From positions 1 to 64,000 of the forward strand of contig PHDU01000007.1 in the NCBI GenBank assembly GCA_002842755.1: a DNA stretch of 64,000 nucleotides, in the 5' to 3' direction. Below are positions 10,323-19,102 of the stretch, in pieces (within the stretch, counting starts at the first letter, position 1; each line of letters starts with the position of its first letter). Made by a program: the position numbers and the translations under genes. The DNA is from Bacteroidetes bacterium HGW-Bacteroidetes-1. Lineage in GTDB: Bacteria; Bacteroidota; Bacteroidia; Bacteroidales; F082. The notes under the pieces were generated by a model, which did not search any database, had not been told where the DNA came from, and saw nothing but the letters and a program-made list of their open reading frames with translations.

Positions 10323-11576
10323 TTACATCTTAACAATTTTCCTGATCGCCACCTTATAATCAGGTAGCGTAATGATGGCAAAATAAACCCCTTTTTCAAA
10401 GTTCGCACAATCTATTTTGTTTTCCTTAATTGAATCATGATGGAAAACAGTTTTTCCATTAACATCAGTTATTCTAATGCTTCTTATTTCCGCTGCACCT
10501 TCTATCATTACTATACCTTCAACTGGATTAGGGTAAATAGCAATCTGAAGTTCGCTTTTTCTATGATCAATACCAATCTCGTTTATCTTTACAATAGCCA
10601 AACGACCTCCGCTTGTACTTAATGCATAACAACTTTTTCCACATCCTGTTAGCGAATATGGGTAGTCCATGTCGTTCGAAACATAGATTTCACTATGAAA
10701 CAAAAAATTGTGTGGTGAAAACCGGCGAATGACTAATTCATCGATGGAATTGATTGTAGCAAAACACACAAGATCATTGTTTTTATCGAAAAACACAGGT
10801 CCAAAACCTCCATTAAATGCCCCGGCCACATAGGGTATCCTATTTATATCACCCACAGAACCATTTGTTGAATACACCCTTCCTTTATGGTAGATAAAGT
10901 CAATATTAAAACCGCTGAAGATGTTCGAAATATTCCAAATTTCAGTGAATGCAGTGTCTCCGATAAGTAACTTCCTCAAATTGTATCCGGTGTTTTGATT
11001 GCTAAACGTCACCAGATGATTAGCATCAACAAATTCTAACTGATTATTATCAAGGTAGGGATCCATGTTAATGGTCCGCATAATGCCATTGTCGAAGATA
11101 GCCAAGTCAAGATGTGTAGGATAATTTCCGGCTGAGACACGTGAAATGGCCACTGTTTCGGGATGTCCTGGCATTACTTCTATATCCCATGCAAAAAGTG
11201 CTCCATGATAAGTATCGAAACCAATTGCAAATTCTGGACCAGCCGTTTGATCAGCAACATCGAATCGCCGATAGGTAGGTGAAGATAAAAAACTTGTATA
11301 GATATACTGGCCGTCGTCAGATGCTGCAAGTAGGTATGGATCAGGACCCATATAAACTGTCTTTTCAAGAACACCGTTTTGGGGGTTAATGATACCAATG
11401 CTGTTTTCACCTGAAACATTTAAGCTTGGAATACTGGCATACAGTCTGTCACTTGCTGAGTCATAGACCAAATCAAGTATTTTTATTTCCAGAAATTGAA
11501 CTGATGTCTGAGTCAAGCCTACCAACGAATGAAGGTAAGTTAAAACTATTATGACCAGTACGGAGAACGTTTTCAT
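10323..11576 (-). CDS. T9SS type A sorting domain protein, tandem paralogue of 9058..10308
   Basis: parallel motifs 'KILDLVYDSASDRLYAS...ASDDGQYIYTSF...CGKSCYAL'; C-terminal 'IAIYPNPVEGIVMIEG...YKVAIRKIVKM'. Confidence 0.82.
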   Translation of the reverse strand: MKTFSVLVIIVLTYLHSLVGLTQTSVQFLEIKILDLVYDSASDRLYASIPSLNVSGENSIGIINPQNGVLEKTVYMGPDPYLLAASDDGQYIYTSFLSSPTYRRFDVADQTAGPEFAIGFDTYHGALFAWDIEVMPGHPETVAISRVSAGNYPTHLDLAIFDNGIMRTINMDPYLDNNQLEFVDANHLVTFSNQNTGYNLRKLLIGDTAFTEIWNISNIFSGFNIDFIYHKGRVYSTNGSVGDINRIPYVAGAFNGGFGPVFFDKNNDLVCFATINSIDELVIRRFSPHNFLFHSEIYVSNDMDYPYSLTGCGKSCYALSTSGGRLAIVKINEIGIDHRKSELQIAIYPNPVEGIVMIEGAAEIRSIRITDVNGKTVFHHDSIKENKIDCANFEKGVYFAIITLPDYKVAIRKIVKM

Positions 11577-11667
11577 GTCCGATTATTTTGGTGATTTCTT
11601 AGGAGATATTTTTGTTCATGATTTGCAGGATTGTTTTAACAACGTTGTTCTTCTTTTGAAAATATTA

Positions 11668-12405
11668 TCATTCCCATTTCACAAGCAGTTTTACTTGCAC
11701 AGGGTCTGTTCCGCCATTCAAATTTATAATGTCGCGTTCACAATACAATCGCTCCCAATAAGCAGCACCTACGTAAAACCCACCCCCAAAATACATAATG
11801 TAAGGTTCCGTCATGGAAGGCATGCTCTCCATCAAAATGCTGATGCGATTGATATTATCATAGCTGTAATTCCCATCACTAAAAACATCGAAGATGACTT
11901 GCTGATCAAAAATGACCGTATCGTTTTCGTTGAGGAAGGAGGTTGAATAGGTTTGCATGAAATAGATGTCCTGGTTACTGCCACTGTAGCGCAATCCTGA
12001 CAGAACCGAATCCCGTAAGAAAAAATTGCCGGACATTCCTTTTTTTACAAACCCTTTGATCGTTATTTTTTTGGCGGCGGGTGGCACAAAAAATTCCACA
12101 CTACCGGTCATCCTTCTGCTTTCTTTTCCGGTGGCATTCACTACAGCGCGGTGTAATCCTGCTTCCGAAATCAACAGCTTAATGGTGTCCTGACCGTTGC
12201 TGTAATACTCAAGGCTATCATCAAGGGTCAAAGTGGCTGTTCTGACTTCCTCTTTCAACCTGAATACAGCATAAAGAGGCGAAACACTGTCCTCCAGCCA
12301 AAAGTCAACAATGGCGTTCGTGTCGATGGGTTGCTCCTTGCGGCATCCAATAATCAGGACAAGGAGTAAAAAAGCTGCCGCAACCAGCGTTCTTGCTTTG
12401 TTCAT
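11668..12405 (-). CDS. hypothetical lipoprotein
   Basis: N-terminal lipobox 'LLLVLIIGC'. Confidence 0.6.
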   Translation of the reverse strand: MNKARTLVAAAFLLLVLIIGCRKEQPIDTNAIVDFWLEDSVSPLYAVFRLKEEVRTATLTLDDSLEYYSNGQDTIKLLISEAGLHRAVVNATGKESRRMTGSVEFFVPPAAKKITIKGFVKKGMSGNFFLRDSVLSGLRYSGSNQDIYFMQTYSTSFLNENDTVIFDQQVIFDVFSDGNYSYDNINRISILMESMPSMTEPYIMYFGGGFYVGAAYWERLYCERDIINLNGGTDPVQVKLLVKWE

Positions 12406-12428
12406 TGTTTTCAGCGATTAATTATAAA

Positions 12429-12791
12429 TTAAAAGAAGTAAGCAAATTTATTCCTTGAGTCTTTGGCCCATATACGAAATTGTGTGTCCTGATGCGATTT
12501 TACACGGTATCCTACCGAAATAATCACATCCAGATTGTAGTGGTCAATCTCGCGCTCTACTTCCCGGAGGCCTTCCTGTCGAAGCTGTCGGAATTTCCGA
12601 CAAGTTCGGTTTTGCTCCAACTCGCCTTCCCCGAACACATTGATTATGTGTTCGGCAATGGTGCTTCTGCCTTTGCCAAACAGCGAAGCCATTTGCTCCC
12701 GCGTCAACCAAACTGTTTCATCTTCGAGCCTTACATCAACTTTTATGTTGCCTGCGGCGCTTTGGTAAATGAGTATTTCGCCTGTATTCAT
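12429..12791 (-). pseudogene. RhuM-family (virulence RhuM/DNA-binding-like) protein, C-terminally truncated
   Basis: 'VRLEDETVWLTREQMASLFGKGRSTIAEHIINVFGEGEL...HYNLDVIISVGYRVKSHQDTQFRIWA' is typical RhuM; family homology stops at RIWA, where full-length members continue. Confidence 0.7.
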
Positions 12792-12799
12792 TTTTTGAA

Positions 12800-15700
12800 T
12801 TAATTTGCGCCTTCTATGATTTTTATCTCATCCTCCGTCAAGTCATACAACGCATAAACCATTTGGTCAATTTGGTGCTCAAGGTCGGTGGTGTCGGCTG
12901 CAGGGTTTTGTTTTTTGATGGCAAGAATTTCGTTTACAAGTATCTCAATTTCCCTTTCCTGTTCTTCTGATGGTACTTTTATAGGTAATACTTCAATTTT
13001 ATATTTCTTCCATCTATTTGTCCCCATTCCTGTTGTTGTTCCAATTAAATTGAAATACCACTCAGAAACTTTTGAATTCAAAATTGCCAAAAGAAATTTT
13101 AATTTTTCGCCTGTCATCAGGAATGTAGTAGCCTCCGCAAAGAAATTACTATCGTCAAAAGCAAATTTTGGTTTATCTGATATTTCGCCCCATATTATTT
13201 TTTCTTTTTCAAAATCTTTAAGATAAGCACAATTTCTAAGATTTGACCAATGGTCACCCATGTCAGAACGCATCTCTACTTTGGGAGAAAAACTAAATAA
13301 GTGGTCATAGATTGATGGATATTCAATCTCAGCATCAATCCTTTTTAAACCTATAGATTTTAAGCCATTATGTGTATTTAACAAGTAGATGTTTTCAAAG
13401 AGATATGAATATTTCTTTAAATCTCTTCCACGAATAATGGGCTTAATTATTTCAGCATTTTTCTTATCTGCTTTTATGAGTTCATCTTTCTTATTTTCAC
13501 CGATAATAAAAGCTTCATTATACCCCGTCTTTATTCCGAAGTTTATTCTAACATCAAAATCTTTCAAAAGTCTAGAGCCACTTTCTATTTTACTTTTTAA
13601 TATGCCAACAGATTGATTTCCAATAAACCATTCAGGAGATGAAGGTGGAGTAAAGTCAAAATTATTATTTTGAAAGTATTCACTTAAAGAATCACCACTG
13701 ATATAGTCTTTTGATAAATTTACAACTGGAAAAGAATTTGAATTAATCGCTTTTTTTAGCGTAATTATATTTGATTCAACCGTTGCTTCTTCAAATATTT
13801 GGATATCTTCGATGTTAAGGAGTGAAATTGGTTGTAAATAATTTATAAAATACTTTTTCAATAGGTCACCGTATTTGGCCCTTAACCAAGAATTTGAAGT
13901 AATATAAGTCAAGAGTCCAAAAGGTTTCAGAATGCTTCCACCTAATTCATAAAACAAGCAATATATATCTGCTCCTTTGGAATAGGTTTGATAACCAGCT
14001 CTTGAAAAATATTCTGATTGTTCTTTTACTTTAGATAAAGAAAAATACGGCGGATTTCCAATCACCACATCGAAACCCACAAAATCACCATTTTCATTCA
14101 GCACTTCAGGAAACTCAAAACGCCATTCAAAAGCATTTTCGAAAACTTTATTCGCTTTTACCTCATCAATTTTAGCTGATATTTGTTTGATCTCTTCTTC
14201 AATTTTTTCCTGCTCTGCTTTTCGTTTCTTTTCAAGTTTCTTTTCATTTTCCCCATAAGAATGAGAAGGCTCAAATAGAAAAGTTCCGGTAAAACGGTGG
14301 TACAACTCATTGGCCAGTTTGTCTAACCGTTTTTTCAAAGGGTCATTCATTCTAATCTCAGTGGAAAAGCTCTGTTTGATTTGCAAAATTAGCCGTTCCA
14401 TTTCACGTTTCTGCTCTTTGTTTTCAGCATTGCGATAGGTGTCAACGGCTATCCGGTAGCTGTCGATCGTCCATTTACTTTTCTTAAGTGCCTGTTTCAG
14501 GTCGGCATCAATGGCAAAACGGCTCACCAAAGAGTTGCCGCATTTGATGTTGATGTCGATATTCGGAAGTGTTTCAAGCTCCGTTTTGTTTTTGTAGTAA
14601 GCATTTTTCAACAGCTCAATCCATAGGCGCAACCGGCATATTTTGACCGAATTAGGATTGATATCCACACCAAAAAGGCAGTTTTCGATAATGCTTTGCT
14701 TTTCGTGAAACAAGGTTTCCTGAATGCGTTGGCTCTCTTTGCTGTTGGGATTGTATTCGAACAGCTCGCCTTCTTCGTCTGTCACAATCAGTTCATCGTT
14801 CACCACTTCCACCTGGTATTCTTTCAGCCTTTTGTTGTCGCGGTCCTGCAGAATTCTGAGGTCGTTTTTCACTGCAATCATTTCATTGAGTGCCGAAACC
14901 AGAAAATGTCCGGAACCCACCGCAGGATCACATATTTTGATGCTGTTGACGATGTCGTTGGCTTCTTTTCGGTTTTCAATTTTGTCGTACAAATCATCGA
15001 TGCTCGTACAATCCCATTTTTTGGTTTCATTGAATTTCTGCACCACAGCCTTGCGGATGGTTTCGCGGCACATATACATGGTAATGAAACCTGGCGTGAA
15101 GAACGAACCGTCTTTGTAGCCGTTAATCTTCTCGAAAATCAATCCAAGCACCGAGGCATTGATGAGCGTTTTGTTGTCTTCCTGTATGTCCTCAGAGCCT
15201 TCGCTGCTGAAATCGTAGGCATTCAAAAACTCAAAAATGTATTCAAACGTCGAAAGATGGCCTGTTAGCTTCTTGCCTTGCTGGTCTTTCAGCACAGTCT
15301 GCGAAAAGAGCGGAATGCTTTTGTCGTCTTTCAGATTGCTGATAAAGATGGTAAGCTGTTCAATCTCTGTGGGCTCAAAAAGTGATGAATTGAGGTAAGG
15401 CACTTTTTCAAATGCTTTGAGCACGTCTTCGTTGCGTTGTTCATGTTTTCTGGCTAAAACCTGAAAGAACAAACTGTTCAGATCATCAAAATTCTTGATT
15501 TTGCCAAGATTGAGAAAAGCATACGATTTATCGCTTTTATGGTAGGTAATGAGCTGGGCTTCGAGAAGTTTCAAAAACAAAATACGGTTGATCCAGGTGA
15601 TTGAAAGTTCGAGGGCTACGTTGAAAAGCCGTTCTTCGGCGTTGTTTCCAAACTGACCTACCTTGTCGAGGCGACTGATTTTGTCGAGACTGTCGAGCTG

Positions 15701-16606
15701 AATGATAGCATCTTCCAGAATCGAAGCTGTATGCCTCTCGCCTGCTTTGTTTCGTTCGATCAGTTTTTTGCCGCCCTCTTTTGTTTCATACAGACCAATG
15801 ATATGCAGAAGTTCCAGGTAAAAGCGTTTATCGAGACTGTTGCTGTCATTCACAAAAGGCAGTTTCAGCAGATGCTCGGGCGACAAAAGCTTAAAAAGTG
15901 CAATCAGCTTATTGTCATCGGCCTTATCAGCATTGAAAAGCGGCTTCCGGTACTCCTGAAAATTGAAGTAGGTGAACTCTATCTCCGTTTTGATGGTGGC
16001 AATGAAGGGTTCAGCAATTTGTTTGTAGAAAAAAACAGTTTTTGCTTCCGACAGCCGTCTGCCCTCAAAGTCGATGAATTGGTTAACAAGGTTTTTGTTT
16101 TGAGCAAAAAGCCGGTCGAAAAGCGTCGCATCAAAGATGAACCATTCGTTGATGTTGGTTGCCACCAGGTGTTTTACCTCCAGGTTTTTGTGCGTAATCC
16201 GTTCGCGCAAATAATAAAGCACCAGTTCCTGAAAAGCTTTGACATTCAGTTTTGCGAGCATCTGCTCATGTGTATCCCCTTCGGCGAAAGCTTTCAGCAT
16301 TTCGCTTTTGTTGGTCGGTTTCTTTGCTTCAATAATAACACCAACAGCGCTGACGGCCTGCGGACCGGTATGAATCACAAGGTCGTTACGGCCTTTTGTA
16401 TTGATGAAATGATTTTGTTTGTAATAGGTATCTTTTAGAAAATCAGAAACCAGGTTTTTATGAAATTCCTCCGATTCAGCTTCATTTGTTCTGCTCAGCA
16501 ACTGAATAAGATTGGCCTTAAACTGCTCAATGTCAGTCCTGTTTGGTTTAACTTTCAAAAAGGCTTTGTTTAATGCTTTTCTGGGTTTCAGCGCTTTAAT
16601 ATGCAT
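12800..16606 (-). CDS. Type IIG (Eco57I-like) restriction-modification enzyme, single polypeptide
   Basis: N-terminal PD-(D/E)XK-like 'RNDLVIHTGPQAVSAVGVIIEAKKP'; methylase motif I 'CDPAVGSGHFLVSALNE'; motif IV 'VVIGNPPYFSL'; C-terminal TRD-like region. Confidence 0.88.
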   Translation of the reverse strand: MHIKALKPRKALNKAFLKVKPNRTDIEQFKANLIQLLSRTNEAESEEFHKNLVSDFLKDTYYKQNHFINTKGRNDLVIHTGPQAVSAVGVIIEAKKPTNKSEMLKAFAEGDTHEQMLAKLNVKAFQELVLYYLRERITHKNLEVKHLVATNINEWFIFDATLFDRLFAQNKNLVNQFIDFEGRRLSEAKTVFFYKQIAEPFIATIKTEIEFTYFNFQEYRKPLFNADKADDNKLIALFKLLSPEHLLKLPFVNDSNSLDKRFYLELLHIIGLYETKEGGKKLIERNKAGERHTASILEDAIIQLDSLDKISRLDKVGQFGNNAEERLFNVALELSITWINRILFLKLLEAQLITYHKSDKSYAFLNLGKIKNFDDLNSLFFQVLARKHEQRNEDVLKAFEKVPYLNSSLFEPTEIEQLTIFISNLKDDKSIPLFSQTVLKDQQGKKLTGHLSTFEYIFEFLNAYDFSSEGSEDIQEDNKTLINASVLGLIFEKINGYKDGSFFTPGFITMYMCRETIRKAVVQKFNETKKWDCTSIDDLYDKIENRKEANDIVNSIKICDPAVGSGHFLVSALNEMIAVKNDLRILQDRDNKRLKEYQVEVVNDELIVTDEEGELFEYNPNSKESQRIQETLFHEKQSIIENCLFGVDINPNSVKICRLRLWIELLKNAYYKNKTELETLPNIDINIKCGNSLVSRFAIDADLKQALKKSKWTIDSYRIAVDTYRNAENKEQKREMERLILQIKQSFSTEIRMNDPLKKRLDKLANELYHRFTGTFLFEPSHSYGENEKKLEKKRKAEQEKIEEEIKQISAKIDEVKANKVFENAFEWRFEFPEVLNENGDFVGFDVVIGNPPYFSLSKVKEQSEYFSRAGYQTYSKGADIYCLFYELGGSILKPFGLLTYITSNSWLRAKYGDLLKKYFINYLQPISLLNIEDIQIFEEATVESNIITLKKAINSNSFPVVNLSKDYISGDSLSEYFQNNNFDFTPPSSPEWFIGNQSVGILKSKIESGSRLLKDFDVRINFGIKTGYNEAFIIGENKKDELIKADKKNAEIIKPIIRGRDLKKYSYLFENIYLLNTHNGLKSIGLKRIDAEIEYPSIYDHLFSFSPKVEMRSDMGDHWSNLRNCAYLKDFEKEKIIWGEISDKPKFAFDDSNFFAEATTFLMTGEKLKFLLAILNSKVSEWYFNLIGTTTGMGTNRWKKYKIEVLPIKVPSEEQEREIEILVNEILAIKKQNPAADTTDLEHQIDQMVYALYDLTEDEIKIIEGAN

Positions 16607-16689
16607 TCGGCAGGTGTTATTGTTTTAATCTGTAAAGTTATTTTTTTTTCGAAGACTGAAAAATATGTATTGTCGAAAATTTTGGTAGT

Positions 16690-16730
16690 GTGGATATATA
16701 ACCCTTACGCTGGCGCGAATTTATAATCTT
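16690..16730. repeat. degenerate REP-like element
   Basis: ACCCTTACGCTGGCGCGAATTTATA (16701-16725) matches ACCCTCACGTTGGCACGGATTTATT (18131-18155) at 20/25 positions. Confidence 0.5.
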
Positions 16731-16795
16731 TACACTGCCTTGGATTTGCAATCATACCCTTTCAAAAACAACTTCTTCCACCTTAAAAAGCAAAT

Positions 16796-17182
16796 TTACA
16801 GCTCAATATACCTGCTTAATATTCCAAACAATAAAAACAACAATGCCATTGCTCCAAGGATAGAAGTCGTCAGTCCTGTTTTCCTGTCATTGAGCCATCC
16901 ACTTAAGCCAATAGATATCAAAATTGAAATCAGACCAAACATAAGAACTTTTACAAGCATCTGATGATGAGATTTTAGTTCTGACATTCCCTGATTAAAG
17001 TCCATTAATGTCCATCCTACTGCTCCTAGCAGAAAACCAATTGAGGCAATGGTTAATGTAATAATCAACCAGTATTTGATGCTTTTTTCTGTATCCTTGG
17101 TAATAATTGCACTCAAAAATGTGAATGAAAAACCACCGAGTACGGAGCTTATCAAGGCTAATTGTTTGATGCTTTCTTCCAT
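16796..17182 (-). CDS. hypothetical membrane protein (four hydrophobic segments)
   Basis: 128-aa ORF with repeated hydrophobic stretches. Confidence 0.55.
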   Translation of the reverse strand: MEESIKQLALISSVLGGFSFTFLSAIITKDTEKSIKYWLIITLTIASIGFLLGAVGWTLMDFNQGMSELKSHHQMLVKVLMFGLISILISIGLSGWLNDRKTGLTTSILGAMALLFLLFGILSRYIEL

Positions 17183-17402
17183 TTATTTTGTTTTTTGGCA
17201 ATTTTCTGATTAATTAAATTCAATCCTCCGGCGCTTTGTATTTGCAAACCTGGATGTTTAATCCTATTCATCTTATCTGCATCATCATTCTTGTTTTTAC
17301 ATTTATGCATTAAAGATTTCGGGCTCCAAATATAATCTTTTGTTGATTTGGTGATGAGGCATTTGCAGATTAGGGTACAGCTGGTGAACCTTAAAAACAA
17401 TC

Positions 17403-17428
17403 GTTGGCGCGGATTTGCAATCCGTGCC
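17403..17428. repeat. REP-like palindrome 3' of the RAYT gene
   Basis: GTTGGCGCGGATTTGCAATCCGTGCC; internal hairpin GGCGCGGATT-tgc-AATCCGTGCC; exact reverse complement of 18086-18111. Confidence 0.85.
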
Positions 17429-17524
17429 CTCTCAGATTTAAAAATCCACGAAAGCGGGAGAATCCTGACGGCCAATTCTTCCAACATCTTCGCAAGCTGA
17501 CAAGTCCATAGTGGCAAGCAGTAC

Positions 17525-18055
17525 CTAACTCAACAATATGATTTCCAACAAACTTTTACCACCGGCATTATCGATAGCACTACTGTAAACATAATCCACC
17601 GGCTTAAAAATCAATCCTGCTTTAACCGGGTTATAATGAATGTAATTCAATTTCTGTTGAATTACTTTGTTCGACCATAGTTCTATAGGTTTGTTATCTG
17701 TTTGCCAAAATCTATTTCCATCAGCAGTTTCGAACTGTTTCAGCAGCCATTCCCTTCTGCTTTCCTGCTCATTCTCTTTAATTTCTTTGATTATTGCTTT
17801 ACAGGTGAATTTCTTGAAATCCCTCAAAATGTCTTGCAGAGGAGTCGTAGCAGATGCCAGTGCAATCAAATGAACATGATTTGACATGATGCACCAAGCA
17901 AATAATTCCAGCCCCTTTTTTGATTGGCAATACTCAAGGCTTTCTATAAGTAAATCTTTATATTGGTTTCTGTCAAGCACATCTACCCATGACTGAACAG
18001 CAAAAGTTATAAAATAGACACCTTCAGGATTTTGAAATTTGTATTTACGGCTCAT
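17525..18055 (-). CDS. REP-associated tyrosine transposase (RAYT, Y1_Tnp/IS200-like)
   Basis: 'YFITFAVQSWVDVL', HuH motif 'IMSNHVHLIA', 'KLNYIHYNPVKAGL'; likely start MSRKYKFQNP. Confidence 0.9.
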   Translation of the reverse strand: MSRKYKFQNPEGVYFITFAVQSWVDVLDRNQYKDLLIESLEYCQSKKGLELFAWCIMSNHVHLIALASATTPLQDILRDFKKFTCKAIIKEIKENEQESRREWLLKQFETADGNRFWQTDNKPIELWSNKVIQQKLNYIHYNPVKAGLIFKPVDYVYSSAIDNAGGKSLLEIILLS

Positions 18056-18085
18056 AAAACAAAGATATGGCAATTATTACGGAAT

Positions 18086-18159
18086 GGCACGGATTGCAAA
18101 TCCGCGCCAACAGTTTGGCACGGATTTATTACCCTCACGTTGGCACGGATTTATTTTCC
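18086..18159. repeat. REP-like palindrome 5' of the RAYT gene plus two half-sites
   Basis: GGCACGGATTGCAAATCCGCGCCAAC (18086-18111), then TTGGCACGGATTTATTACC (18115-18133) and GTTGGCACGGATTTATTTTCC (18139-18159). Confidence 0.85.
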
Positions 18160-18173
18160 CCAAGTTTGATTTA

Positions 18174-19100
18174 TTATTCCATTTTCATCTTTAGATGTAA
18201 ATAGGCAACCATTGCTTCAAAATTTTCCGGATGAAACCATTGGTAATTATTATTTTTGTTGAACCAGGTCATTTGGCGTTTTGCGTATTGCCGTGTTTTA
18301 ATTTTTATCTGTTCTACTGCTTCCTCTATTGTGCCGTTTCCTTTCAAATAATTAAATATTTCTTTGTACCCAACCGTATTTAATGCATTTAGATGACGTT
18401 TGTTAAAAAGTTTCTCAGCTTCTTCAAATAATCCATCAGCAATCATACCTTCCACTCTGAGATTTATCCGGTTGATAAGATCAGTTCTGTCACGCCTTAA
18501 TCCAATCCATATTACATCAAAATCCCGAGGTACGGGTTGTCGTTGCCTGAAAAAAGAATAGGTTTTGCCTGTTTGATAATAAACTTCAAGCGCTCTTTGT
18601 AATCGCCGGGGATTTTGTTGATCAACAACTTCAAAATATTGAGGGTCAATTTTTTGTAATCGCTTTTGCAAACCTTCCAATCCTTCTTTGTTCAATATAT
18701 CAGAAACTTTCAAACGTGTTTCAGGTTTTGTTTCCGGAATAGTATCAATCCCCAGACAAACAGCGTCAATATACAAACCAGATCCACCGGTAATTACTAC
18801 TATCTTTTTGGTTAAAAAAAGCTGGTGTAATTTCTCAAGAACCTCTTTTTCATAGGTTGCCACATCATATTCTTTTTCAATGCTGATGTGCTGGATAAAA
18901 TGATGTGGGACCTGTTTCAACTGATTCCTCGTTGGAACAGCTGTTCCAATGCGCATTTCTTTATAAAACTGACGGCTGTCTGCTGATATTATATCTGTTG
19001 CAAAATGGGCAGCCAACCGAATTGCAAGATCAGTTTTTCCTACCGCAGTCGGGCCTGCAACAACAAGCAGTATTTTTTTGTGATCATCAACCGTGAACAT
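18174..19100 (-). CDS. miaA: tRNA dimethylallyltransferase
   Basis: 'VVAGPTAVGKTDLAIRLA', 'IISADSRQFYKEMRIGTAVP', 'TRQYAKRQMTWF'. Confidence 0.97.
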   Translation of the reverse strand: MFTVDDHKKILLVVAGPTAVGKTDLAIRLAAHFATDIISADSRQFYKEMRIGTAVPTRNQLKQVPHHFIQHISIEKEYDVATYEKEVLEKLHQLFLTKKIVVITGGSGLYIDAVCLGIDTIPETKPETRLKVSDILNKEGLEGLQKRLQKIDPQYFEVVDQQNPRRLQRALEVYYQTGKTYSFFRQRQPVPRDFDVIWIGLRRDRTDLINRINLRVEGMIADGLFEEAEKLFNKRHLNALNTVGYKEIFNYLKGNGTIEEAVEQIKIKTRQYAKRQMTWFNKNNNYQWFHPENFEAMVAYLHLKMKME

Positions 19101-19102
19101 CC

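Noticed and set aside
14696-16438. Long plus-strand ORFs (190 aa and 235 aa) inside the Type IIG gene
   Set aside because: Antisense to a well-supported 1268-aa CDS with catalytic motifs; no recognisable domains, explained by the GC-richer codon usage of that part of the gene
17158-17517. 119-aa minus-strand ORF
   Set aside because: Runs through the REP-like palindrome and low-complexity intergenic sequence; no domain, likely spurious
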